From assembly GCA_026419785.1 (NCBI GenBank), contig JAODTK010000478.1, forward strand, positions 248,001 to 312,000: DNA of 64,000 nt, given 5' to 3'. Within the stretch, counting starts at the first letter, position 1. Every line of letters starts with the position of its first letter. The notes beneath the pieces were generated by a model. The model saw only the letters and a program-made list of their open reading frames with translations. It ran no database searches and was not told where the DNA came from. The position numbers were made by a program, and so were the translations under genes. Shown piece by piece: positions 32,810 to 42,999 of the stretch. The stretch is from Sclerodactyla briareus (lineage: Eukaryota > Echinodermata > Holothuroidea > Dendrochirotida > Sclerodactylidae).

Positions 32810-33980
32810 TGAATACCCAGATATCGCAGTATCGGCTTCTCTCTTGCTAGTCCGCCCCTGCTGTTGGACTGCCTTTTCTGGTGCTCTCTTGCTGTGTTTT
32901 TCTTTCCTAACAACCCGTTGTACGAAAGAGATAAGAGATAAAATTTACAGAATTGTTGCTGTAATAAGATTGTATGTTTGATAAGATAGGTATGGACATT
33001 ATATATAACCATCATTGTGTTTTCTTTCTGTTGTTTTTATCAATTCCCCAGGACATGAAAAACAATGTCCTCAAAAAGCATACCAGAAGGCTTGTTCTCA
33101 AATAAACAAAACTAATAGTCTGTAGTGTGTAATATTTATTCTGTTCTGGACACCCACTGTTCTCCCATTGCCACTGCAGATTGAATTAGACGCGAGATCG
33201 GTATAGGCAATCCAATGAGACAATAAACCAGAATGTAGACCGTAGCAGCGGGGAGGCGGAAACTCCGGAGGTCACAAGTATTTAGTTCTAATATAAAAAT
33301 TCATAAACGGAGAGAATCCGGATTCTGCGATTGAATACAAAAGCTGCACCTTTTTGTCATAGACAATGACACACTGGTACACATCCGAGGTCAAAGTTAC
33401 TGCATCGACTGTAAGAAAGATACACAAACTCAAATGTCAGTTTTGCTGGAGTACAGTGAGCGGGAAGATTCGTTTATCAACCCACTTTTGGATCTACCAG
33501 CGATGTTTTACATTTTCTCGACTAACTGTATAATGAAATGTGTTACCTACTTAGAATACGGAGATCTGAACGATAGCTGCATCGAGATCGGTGTGAAGAT
33601 GCAAACCATTCAACAGTAATAGCGTCATCAACAGTAATTTGTCTCCTTGTGACAGCACGGAAATGTTCCATACAAATCACGCTGACGGTTGGGAATATGT
33701 ATTCTTAAAGCGGAACAGGAAGTAGCACTAACACAATATGATTAATCTACTCGGTAAATCCAATTGATTAAGTGGACAATTTGTTCACTCGAGAACTCAT
33801 CACAAAAAAAAACACAAACAGGCATGGCAGACACGCAGTCACGCATAGACAAACGCGGAACGTATACATACGCACCAATGAATAGTTGCCAAAAGAAGAA
33901 AGCTCTCTGCAGTAATGTTGTAAACTCCAGTTTCCGAGCTTGCGGCTGTGTTAACTCAAATCAGTTGGTGTGTCAACTCA
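32810..33980 (+). repeat. B module, copy 4
   Basis: TTGGACTGCCTTTTCTGG, GATAAGATAGGTATGGACATTATA, the exon, TTCTCCCATTGCCACTGCAGATTG, GGATTCTGCGATTGAATACAAAAGCTGCACC and ATCGAGATCGGTGTGAAGATGC follow the order of the other copies. Confidence 0.75.
33052..33119 (+). pseudogene. LRR exon, class B, copy 4, donor lost
   Basis: After AATTCCCCAG the exon reads GACATGAAAAACAATGTCCTC and keeps AAAAGCATACCAGAAGGCTTGTTCTCAAAT. Then AAACAAAACTAATAGT follows instead of a clean class B end, and the donor reads CTGTAGTGTG. TAA and TAG triplets occur near the end. It is probably dead as an exon unless the sequence is faulty here. Confidence 0.55.
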
Positions 33981-33984
33981 CACA

Positions 33985-34320
33985 GTGAACACAAGTTCGT
34001 GTTGAACGAAACGTTTGTTTTCACTACATGACGGGCAATGAGTTCCCCGTTCACTCCCCGCTATAGCAACGACCGTGAAGTCGTATATCTGCCGGGTTTT
34101 TTTTTGCCTCACTATCAGGCCTGTATGATGAAAAATTCTAAATAGACCGAACAAGTAGGGGAAATGCTATAACGTTGGACCGGATCCATAGTTATCTCAG
34201 GTTACATATCCGACATAAGTAAAGTATGCAATAAATTGGCAGGTGACAAATCTCGGGAAGGTCTGGTCCTTTTTCAGACAGCGGTGGCACCCTGATCAAT
34301 ATATCATTGTAAATGAGCGG
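33985..34320 (+). repeat. A module, copy 5, left part
   Basis: GACCGTGAAGTCGTATATCTGCC, CCTCACTATCA, AGGGGAAATG and GGTCTGGTCCTTTTTCAGACAGCG...ACCCTGATCAAT match 43325-43680 in the next A module in order. The module is broken at about 34320 and resumes near 38830. Confidence 0.7.
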
Positions 34321-34439
34321 GATGTAGTCTAGGCAAAAAGCCAGAAAGTGGATATTTAAGCTGACCAGAGGCATTTTTGAGGAACAGCAAACAAATAGGT
34401 GATTCTGAAAGATAATTTTGTGCTGAATGACTATCTTGT

Positions 34440-34800
34440 TTGTGTTTCTCAAAATTGTCTAATTAGGTCAATAATTAGGGTCAAATGTCATTAGTGCAAA
34501 TTTCAGGTTTATCATAGGAAATTGCTCATTTTACTTCCTAATTACTATGATGTCAATAATTTGCATTTCTTCTTCAATAAATCATACAGAGCATTGAAAA
34601 TTATCAAACAGAAAGGAAATTGAGCCCCTCCCAACCCACAACCCCCTAATTAGGTCCAATATAGGGTAAAAGGTCACTAAGTACTTTTTCACAGGTGATG
34701 GCTCGTTTTACTTCCTAACTACTATGATGTCAATATTTTTGCATTTTTCCTCCAATAAATCTAAGAGCATTAGAATCATAGAATATAATAGAATTGTCCC
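34440..34800. repeat. Two tandem units of about 178 bases
   Basis: CTCATTTTACTTCCTAATTACTATGATGTCAATAATTTGCATTTCTTCTTCAATAAATC (about 34525-34582) recurs at about 34703-34760 with few changes, and CTAATTAGGTC(C)AATA...GGGTAAAAGGTCA precedes both. The unit contains part of the inverted repeat of the larger insert. Confidence 0.75.
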
Positions 34801-35129
34801 CCCCCCCCTCCCCTCGTCGGGAGGAGTTTCCCGCACTGTCTGGAGCATAGTAAAAATGGGCAGGAAAACGGGGCAAAGGATTGATGAATTAGAGAAAACG
34901 GAAAAAGGGAATCCATTTGAAGGATTCATATTTCCTCAGGTGGGGTGAGTTATTTGGTTACTCCTGTTTGGTTGCCGCCCCCTACGCACACACCCTTTCC
35001 CCCTCCTCACCCATCGTCATAATGGCTGAACCCGGCTGACGAAAGACTCCCGTCTCCCTCCCCCGTCAGGAAAATCCTGACACCGCCGCCCGTCACTTGT
35101 TGTCATCTCTAACTCAATCCAACCACACC

Positions 35130-36890
35130 ACTCACTCACTACTCAGTGGGAAGACGTGTGGGGGAACCGAGGCGCATCCACCCACCGTGTCCAATCGCGC
35201 CGGTTTTTCCGGGCAAGCGACCAGGCCTGGCCTGTGGCGTCCATTCCCCTCCAACTCCCGGGGGTCCCTTTGAAGCTGCGCGTAACCATGAGATACGGGG
35301 GCGTCCGGCGTCAGCCCCAACCCCATCGGATCCTTCCCACAGACACGGTGGGCAGGATTGTTCGCCGGAAAAGCGCCATATGCCCAAGGAAAGCATTTGA
35401 CGATCACGAATTAGGCAGCTAACCTTCACCACCCACCTTTCGAGAACCATGGCATAGATAACGTGATGATAACCGAGCATGCGACCGAAGTGAGGTAGTG
35501 AGATAGGAATCAATCGCCGTTCAGGCCTAAAATGTTAGCGTCAAGCCTAATATATGGAATACAAAAGACGCAAGACTGGAAGCCACATGGAGCCCAAACA
35601 CACGGAGCTTGGTTCTTCCAAGCAGAGTACTAATGACAATGCCGAGGGTAAAACGAATGAAGTGGTGACTTCCACGTTCGTCCAACCTTGGACAGCCATC
35701 CAGCCAAGATTCCACAAAAGACTGGATCTTAGTATGCCTATAAACACATCAAGGCCCAACGGATTTGCCCCCCGGACTAAGTGTTCCAAAAGGCATCAAA
35801 CAGAGATCCAGAAAGAAAATCGGCGTGTAGCAGCTTCTCATCGCGAAGTCCAGTCCAGAAGAAACCCGGACCCCCCGGAAAAAGACTCCGCAGTCGGGAC
35901 CATGCACAACCTCTCCATATTCCAGTCCATACACGTGGTGAAAAGTGTTGGAGCGTATACGACTGTATCACACCCGTGACAACGGGGAGAAGTTAGAGAC
36001 TCCACCGCACATTCCACAGCACTATCACCTTCCAGAATACAGAGAGGATGTCAGGTCGTATACAAGACGAGGTTGACCACACCACGCTGCTCGAAAATTA
36101 TCCAGAGTCTCCCTACACACAGAATTGAGGCCGTGCAGAAGGCCACAAGAGTTACCCAAGTCTCCTATTTACCCCAATTCAGCATCCGCTACTTAACAAG
36201 ACACGGAGAGCCCAAGGATCAGTGGACTTCTTGGAGTGAAACCCGGACTGCTCAGGACGCTGATGGGCAAGCAGGTGACAACGGATTCTGTTCAGAGGAG
36301 GCGTGGGGTGGCCTAATTGTAAAGGCGTCGAGCTCGGAACCCAGGTGTTTTATCTCGATGCTTCACCCACCCAGGTGATGATTTGGGACCTGTGAGGAAC
36401 TTATATATAGCGTTGCCCTGTATGTGCTGCACCTATGGAAAGTCCCCCAGGGAAACGGTGATGTGGCATAAATGTTCAGTGTGCAGGTGCGAACAGCAAG
36501 GGTTGTGCACTGTATGAGTGTGGGTTGATGAATGGAAAGGTACCAATGAGGAGGGGTAATGATTGTGATGAAGCGCTTGAGATGGGGTACCACATATAAG
36601 GCCGCTTTATAAAAAACTCGAAAATCATTTGATAGGGAGATACCAGCAAAGACATATGCTAGTTACTGAGAGGAGATAAACCCCTGTGTTTTTGCAGTCT
36701 CTTTTCCAGTCGTTGGAGACACTGGGCAGTCCAGAGCATCTGTGGATGTATGCCACAGCCCCCGGGAGCCTTCCCGCTATTCAACTGCTCCAATGCCTCA
36801 CGTTTCCTTGATAGCCGGTACGTCACAGTCTACAGGCAGCTCAGCCTCTGGAGTTGCAGCAGTATCCAATTCGAATTATTAGTCTATCAA
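35130..36890 (-). mobile_element. RTE-like LINE, copy 1, with SINE insertion
   Basis: Read from high to low coordinates on the minus strand: a PEAELPVDCDVPAIKE stretch (about 36850-36800), LEQLNSGKAPG (about 36790-36755), then after the SINE a QTGFHSKKST-like block (about 36230) and LRVLLSS, SLYSG near 36040 and the TTLFLDF-type palm region in decayed form (35870-35840). TKLRVFG (about 35610) and GRMLGYH (about 35485) follow, with the C-terminal tail GRPRISWLRAASKGPPGVGG (about 35320-35260) and GGWMRLGSP. The order matches RTE-group LINEs. The usual catalytic FADD is not preserved. Confidence 0.8.
36303..36615 (+). mobile_element. tRNA-derived SINE inserted in the RTE LINE
   Basis: GGGGTGGCCTAATTGTAAAGGCGTCGAGCTCGGAACCCAGG is a tRNA-like head with an A box (TGGCCTAATTG). 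The B box is poorly kept. The body ends with GATTGTGATGAAGCGCTTGAGATGGGGTACC...GGCCGCTTTATAAAA, the GCGCTTTGAG...GCGCTTTATAAA end known from SINEs of marine deuterostomes. RTE-derived sequence continues on both sides when compared with 63090-63180, so it inserted after the RTE element. Confidence 0.7.
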
Positions 36891-36959
36891 ACCATGCTAG
36901 CATCCATGCCCATCGCGGGATTGGTGATACGCGGTCATACTTATCTGGACACTCCAAGA

Positions 36960-37440
36960 AGTCAGCATGGGATCTATTCATGCACACCATCATCTATTGA
37001 ATGATCTTGGAAAGTCTCCAACTCTGTCAGAGGAGGTAACAGAAGATGCCGAGAAATTCATCTGTCACATCTATGAGTCCTCATTCCAGAATCGTGACGA
37101 AGCCCGGGCGAAGCGATTCACGATGTGCTAGGCATCGGACTCGATCCACAATCAAAATGATGCTGCCAAGTTTCAATACGGCGTCGGCCAAAATACTAAA
37201 GCTAGTGTGGAGAAGGCCATTCCTCCAAACCAGACATCCCTTTTTTTCACCGGCTGACTCCGGGTCCAAAGTCATGCAAGGACATGGGATGTCAACTGTA
37301 CGAGGGTTTGTTGTGATGATAGGTTGCTCTTGCAAGAAGTGGAACTTCAAAGGTACAGAGGCATGCAAATGCAAGTCCCGAGAATGTGCGAGCCAAAAAA
37401 AAAAAAAAAAAATGACCCCCCCACCCGTTCACCCAACCCG
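36960..37440 (+). pseudogene. Cysteine-rich (CXC-like) coding relic
   Basis: On the + strand, in two or more frames, HSKKSAWDLFMH (36955-36992), LLNDLGKSPTLSEEVTEDAE followed by KFICHIYESSF (about 37000-37090), and after decayed sequence GCSCKKWNFKGTEACKCKSR (37322-37381) are read. The W-x-x-F, D-L-x-K-F-x-x-x-x-Y and C-x-C-x-x-x-x-x-x-x-x-x-C-x-C spacing matches a protein family that I know from many invertebrate genomes as a dispersed uncharacterised protein with a tesmin-like cysteine-rich end. Its function is not established. A stop (TGC TAG) and frameshifts show that this copy is dead. It may be a carried gene of the inverted-repeat insert. Confidence 0.55.
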
Positions 37441-37444
37441 CCCC

Positions 37445-38630
37445 GACGTTATTATCCCCGCAGAAGAAACAGCATGTGAACCTCGTTTAGAGGAAGCACA
37501 ATGGATTCGTCCATGTGGACTTTCCAGTGAATTCGAAATGCCCTACCTGTTGTTTCAAGGCACATTCGAGTTCCACATTTCCAAGTTTTGTTTAAAAAAC
37601 GACAAAGTTAGAAGAAAGAATCGCATGGATTATGCAAAAATGTGGACCCCCCTTGGTCCTTTGTGACTTGATATGGATCTTTAAGCTGTTTAGGACTAAA
37701 TAACAGTCCACATCCACCGGTTTTGTTCAAATCCGACAAAGTAGAGAAATTCCGGAAAAGGAAAAAATTAACCTCTTGATGACCTTGAAATTACTGTCAT
37801 GTTTTTCGGGACCAACTTCAGTCATTTTCACCAACCAAGTTCATGTAAATCGGATATATATATATTAAACCCAATAGTTAGTGTGAAACATGCAAAATAG
37901 AGGGGCAGCAGACAGTTACAGTGATGCCCACGTTCGAAATCATTCTCCGCGCTTCCACAGGGACGGACATGTGCACAAGTTTCAGATCAATAATAAAGCA
38001 TTAAAGAGTTAGTTGCGCTAACGGCTAGAGTTCGGTGGCGTTGGGTGGTGTGGCGGCGGCAGAGTGGTGCGTGGTGTGTGGCGGCAGCCGCAGCGGCAGT
38101 TGGTGGGTGGTGGCGGCGGGGCAAAAACCCCCAAAATCAGTTATAGATCCCCGAAACAATCCAGTGTTGCGGGATATTATTACCAGAGAACGCTGTGATC
38201 TCAAAGGTACTTAGATGAGAAAAGCTGGTACAAACTCATCCCATGGAGAAATAGGAAAGCTGCAAAGGAAATGAATAATTCTTCAATTCCACATTCAGAG
38301 GCAGCGCCAGCCTGCGAAAATGGGGAGGGGGACTTTGAGGAATTGAGTGGACAGAAGTGGACCCACCATACTCTCTTCAGAAAAACTCTCACCTCAAATG
38401 GATTTTTAGACAATTTCAGAGGGAGTAATTTTGAAATCTCCAGAAAGTTGAGGACTCCTCGCATCCACCTCACCCCTCCCTTCCCACAGTTTGCCAGTGC
38501 GCCCCTCTGCCATTAAGTTCGATATTTTTTATAGAACGTCGTGGTTTAATAAAAAGATATTGCCAAAAGTATTCACACCGGTGTATTGAAGAGGTAAAAT
38601 AAATCATGATCTTGTGAAAAAACACAAAGG
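37445..38630. other. Unassigned interior of the inverted-repeat insert
   Basis: Includes a GGC/GTGG-rich stretch (38030-38120) and an 81-residue + frame (38271-38516, with CENGEGDFEELSGQKW). Neither is recognised. TATATATATATT lies at 37858. Confidence 0.4.
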
Positions 38631-38829
38631 GAACTTACTTATTGACCTTTGACCTTAATAATGACCCAATTAGACGATTTTTGAGAAAACACACAAACAA
38701 GATATTAGAACTGCAGCACAAAAGTACGGTCCAGAATACCGACTTTGTTCGCGTTTCCGCACAAAAAGCCTATGCAGTCATGTTTTCTCAAAATCAAACC
38801 AGCTATTGAGAGCCTTCCCTTATGCCTCA

Positions 38830-40629
38830 CGTACTGTTTCGAATGTTTTGGGGATTAGGGAATGAGTCCGTTGAAGTCAAACAAACACGAGGACCACTCA
38901 AAATATCGCTACGGCTTTTTCGTTCCGGTGAGATACTAAGTTCTATGTTAGGGGAATAAATCGCCGAAAAATAGCACCTTCCTGAATGATAAAAGAGCAA
39001 CGAATCGGAAATCAGCGACTCCCTGCACGTGCTCTACTGGTCTTGCCAGGTATGACTTAGAATTGACTTCCAACTCAATACCTTTACGTGTGTCAGGTGA
39101 TTGAGAGTCTTTCCCGTGGTTAAGAGATATTGCCTACAATAGGGGTACATATGATTTCGAACATGCTCATTACTTCACTGATGGGAATTCGACACGTTTT
39201 GGTACAGGGTTTCTAGTAGGAACTCTCAAGGGCTTGAAGATTTGTTGCCAGAAAGCAAAAGAATGATTTCTGTAACCATGTTATCCCATCTCATTTCATG
39301 TTATTGTTATCAGGATGTATCGAGACCGGTCTCGGTTCGAAGTACTCGAATTGCCACAGTGTAGAGACTGACAATGTTCGGCTGATCTCAATCTCGGCCT
39401 ATCCGGTCTCTACTACTCCCTGATTGTTATTTCGTAAAAGATATTTCACAAGATACACTGAAATTTCAAATCCTACTTATATTAAAGTCTTGCCTTTGTC
39501 AACGTGATCGTAATCACGCCCCTGATGAGCCGTCGGTAGAGTTCTCCATTCGATCTATGATCTAACAGGTTACTCTCCCCCAATGTATACACATCTATTT
39601 ACTAATATGTGTTATCTCTCTTGTGTTAGAGTCCTCGAGGGACAACGAAATCGAGACTGTCCATTCAGAGTTGTTCTTTAACCACCCCAGTTGATATACT
39701 TTTAATTCTCATCATATCACAAAATAATGTTTTTTGGTTGCCTCCAGTCACCATGTAGACGGGTTGTACGGCTGTAGGCCTCTCCTGAATACGCCGTACC
39801 CGCAAAACGAGAATATGTACTCTCGACAGGATACTGGCTGAACTATGGAAGTAGTCTAGGAATCTGATCGGTTGTCAAGCATGGGGATTAACATGACTCT
39901 TTAACATCACTCACCTCGTGAGCTTTGTTTTAATTCAACACCTAAGTTTATCTTGGTAAAGATCTATTTGTCAGATTTGGTCAAATGACCCCTGTGTTGA
40001 GGAGTGCCAAGGAAAGTTTTACGAATTTCTGATTGTTTGATTGTTGTCGACAATTTGATAAATCCTGTCGATGAGTGATCACGTTAAACCTTTTTTCTTT
40101 TGCATTAGGAAGGAGTTAATTTTTGTCTCATTGTCTACTCTAATATATGCTGCTATAAATGTCACGATATTTGCGAAATAACACCATTTTACCTGATTCG
40201 ACAGTAATTATGCAGCAATAAAACTAAAGCAGTCTACATGCCGACACCTTTTCCAAATTGCACCAGCTATGAAAAACTGTAGTGTAGCAGAACTCAACAT
40301 GTAACAATAGGTGAATGTTTTCATCCCTCAGTATTTTTCGTCTCACGGCGCCGTTCGAGGCGACAGCATAGCGACCGATTTTCGAGACTTCACGACTAGT
40401 TATTAGCGACGCATGTTTCACTTTTAACTACTGACTGAACAATCACAAGCATCCGAGAAAAAAGTCAGATTATGAATCCGGATTTTTTTATATAAGTTTC
40501 TTATATAATCAGATCCGGGGATTTTGGACGGGAATAATTCAGGGATGGCATGCACACAATGGTTCGGTAGCCAGAGGTAAATCTGTTGAGGCATGGGTGA
40601 CAGGTGTGCAAATCTTATCAACAAACAAA
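38830..40629 (+). repeat. A module, copy 5, main part
   Basis: Resumes with TTTTGGGGATTAGGGAATGAGTCC and AATATCGCTACGGC and runs through ATTCGACACGTTTTGGTACAGGG, CTCTCCCCCAATG, CCATGTAGACGGGTTGTACGG, the exon and TCTCACGGCGCCGTTCG to AAATCTTATCAACAAACAA, where the TIR element is inserted. It resumes at 42053 with AACAAGATAACTCGC and CCAAGAGCGTTGC and runs to about 42160. Confidence 0.75.
40205..40278 (+). pseudogene. LRR exon, class A, copy 5, indels and weak donor
   Basis: After TGATTCGACAG the exon reads TAATTATGCAGCAATAAAACTAAAGCAGTCTACATGCC and ends ACT|GTAGTG, where clean copies have GTAAGTG. The length is 74. The ACACCTTTTCC and CACCAGCTATGAAAAACT blocks identify it. The frame is broken as written. 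Confidence 0.55.
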
Positions 40630-42052
40630 AGTCCGGGTGATTCGTCAAAACTACCCGAAAATTCGTCGTTACTCTTCTAACGATACGCCGCCCTTTTAAC
40701 GATTTAACCCAGAATTCCCATTCTGCCTTTGTGTGTACTGCCAAGTAGTGAATTTTTCAACCCTTCTTCACACTCCGTGTGTGGCCTGTTAAATCGTAGA
40801 AAGGTCATATTTCGTGAAGATGGCTCTCATATCCACGAACCATCCTTGTCCTGTTTGAGAGTTCACTACGCCTTTTTTGAAATATTCAAAGATTGTGGTC
40901 ACCTATCGATTGTAATTCAAAATAGTAGAACCAGCACATCGTTTCTTATAGATCGATGTGTCCAGGATAACATTTGTGTCAAATGTGTAAGTCGTGTAGA
41001 ATATGAAGCCTCTGAAAGAAATGATAAGAATTGTCTAAGTCTGGTCTCTTTTCAATATCCGCCATATGTCCGCAATTACCTATTTGCTACGTGTGTAGTT
41101 ATCAGTGATTTGACGTACGTAGCTCACTTAACGTAGCATACGTTGATGACAGTACGTAGAGCTCGTCACTGGCAATATATGCGCGTATACAAATTTCACT
41201 TATGTAATCACCAATAAACGCCATACTTCCAACGCACGTACTATCGAAATTACGTATATCGATATTAGGTACGTACGTACGTTTTTTATGACCCCGTCCA
41301 GTCCGTATTCAATTTTAATAACATACGCATGCCCATCCGTACGTCGGAATTATTACGTTCACTAACAAACGTCGCAGTAAGCTGTTAGGTAGTACTGGAA
41401 TCTAATTAACACACTCGCGTACGCGCGTATAGTGGTTATAGCGTACGTACTACAACTAGGTCTCACGTACGTATAGTATCGTCTATGTTACTCGCATACA
41501 TACGTGGTAATATTGCCGTGTACACATTCATATAACACCTACAAAATTTGGTGCGTTACGTTCTACCATTATGTCGATAAAAAATATGTGTTACGTACGC
41601 ACGTTAGTTTGCTTATGTAAACAATATTACGCATAGTGATAATTACGTGGCAAAGCAATTACCATATACTTCTCTTGTCGAACGAAATTAGTAAACAGTA
41701 TTACGTCCCGTGTTATGTAGTGCCAGCCTACCGGTAATACTTGTTATTAGGAAACGTACGTAAGTCTAAACAACTAACGTATCGGTGTCCGCATTATTTC
41801 ATACTGAATACTTTTACATGAGTACTTGATAACTATGCTTAAAGCCTCGCCTGTTTTCAAGTATTTACTAACAATACCCATTTCTGACACTCTCTCTACT
41901 CGCAACTAGCTTATTTTATGCTATCACTATTTAAGCGCCTGTAGTAAGACTACATCGTGCATATTCATGTATGAATAAAACATCGGCCGATTTCTAAATT
42001 CGTTATTCTGACTGAATTAGAGTAATTGCTTCTTCGACGAATCAACCCGACT
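40630..42052. mobile_element. TIR element of about 1.42 kb with TACG-rich interior
   Basis: The left end AGTCCGGGTGATTCGTCAAA and the reverse complement of the right end, AGTCGGGTTGATTCGTCGAA, agree at 17 of 20 aligned positions allowing one shift. A module sequence is interrupted exactly here: ATCTTATCAACAAACAA before, AACAAGATAACTCGC after; AACAA is present on both sides as a possible target duplication. Equivalent A modules (for example 1005-1035) have the two flanks joined. No transposase is recognised; the longest frame is 135 residues (+, 40729-41136). Confidence 0.75.
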
Positions 42053-42169
42053 GAACAAGATAACTCGCTCGCCAAGAGCGTTGCTAATGGGAAATGACAT
42101 AAACGCCACATGGCTTAGCGGAAGAAGTAATTATCTCATCTGTCCCGGAAGGCCAGGTGAGATCATGTT

Positions 42170-42995
42170 GGTCAGTTGGATATTCACCTATTTTACTGTT
42201 GTTGGTTGTCATAACCAACGGTTTCTATGGTAGCCCCATAGTTTTTAATGATATTGTCTGTTGTTCTGCTTATGGTGATCTAGTACGAGTCTCCACTGAG
42301 CATACCCGTTGCTGGGGTACCCTGGGTGCCGGATTATCCAGTTGTGAGGTCACTTGGCAAAAGTGCTGTTCGTGTTTTTGTGCGTGTGCTTGCGCGCGCG
42401 TGCATGTGCGTGCGTGTGTGTTGCGTTTGCGTGTCCCTCTGATTCATCATGGCTTTCCCCAAATATTTTTTACTTTTTATTGGTTATACATGAAACTTTG
42501 CACACGCCTGGATAGTCACATAAGACATTTCCCCCATCCCCATGATTCAGAGACTATCGGAAAATTCAGGGGGCAAAAGACACAATTTTTCATTTCCACC
42601 AATTTTTTTCACTCCATTTTTCCGAGACTCGTAATTAACTAGCTGACTGATTTAAAATATTGTACCAATTGTAAAAAGGCCACATGACAACTTTCTCGAG
42701 GAATCAGCTGGAAATTACCAGCAATGTGGATTTAAGAATGAAAACTTCATTTTTGGCCAAATTTGGAAATATTGAAAAACATGGTTCTTTATATATAAGA
42801 GATTGAAAGACTGAATATTTTCAGTTCTAAAACGAAGTGTTTCCCAGCATTTATGCTGACAAATCCGGGGAAATTGTAGATAGATATTTCTTGTGGGAAA
42901 ATGGCTGTTTCCTTACATATTTTGATAAATTCAGTCTATGGTGCAACTCGCGATAGTGGCAGGGGGAAACAACTGAATAGGCCATTGATGAGATC
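42170..42995. other. Insert with GT/GC-repeat between A modules 5 and 6
   Basis: A 161-residue + frame spans 42157-42642 but its cysteine/arginine/valine-rich middle is just a GTGCGTGTG microsatellite (42375-42430). The preceding part is not recognised. The rest, to 42995, is AT-rich with no signal. I regard it as an interspersed repeat, not a gene. Confidence 0.5.
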
Positions 42996-42999
42996 TTGC

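Larger units (their letters stand above)
34320..38830. mobile_element. Insert of about 4.5 kb flanked by long inverted repeats
   Basis: TTTTGTGCTGAATGACTATCTTGTTTGTGTTTCTCAAAATTGTCTAATTAGGTCA on the left (about 34418-34475) corresponds to the reverse complement of 38640-38735 on the right. That right end carries TTTTGTGCTGCAG, TATCTTGTTTGTGTGTTTTCTCAAAAATCGTCTAATTGGGTCA and the AAGGTCAAAGGTCA block. Outside these, A-module sequence continues on both sides. The whole is therefore best seen as one insertion into A module copy 5, with later elements nested in it. Its own coding part, if any, is the cysteine-rich relic at 36960-37440. Exact ends are not resolved. Confidence 0.6.

Noticed and set aside
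35554..35979. 141-residue + frame
   Set aside because: It is antisense to the RTE-like reverse transcriptase remains on the minus strand.
37046..37666. 206-residue + frame, the longest in the window
   Set aside because: It runs in a different frame from the recognisable cysteine-rich blocks over most of its length, includes a poly-lysine made by an A18 tract, and has no start context or splice support.
42157..42642. 161-residue + frame with a hydrophobic start, resembling a secreted protein
   Set aside because: The cysteine/valine-rich middle is a GTGCGTGTG microsatellite and the frame has no recognised domain.
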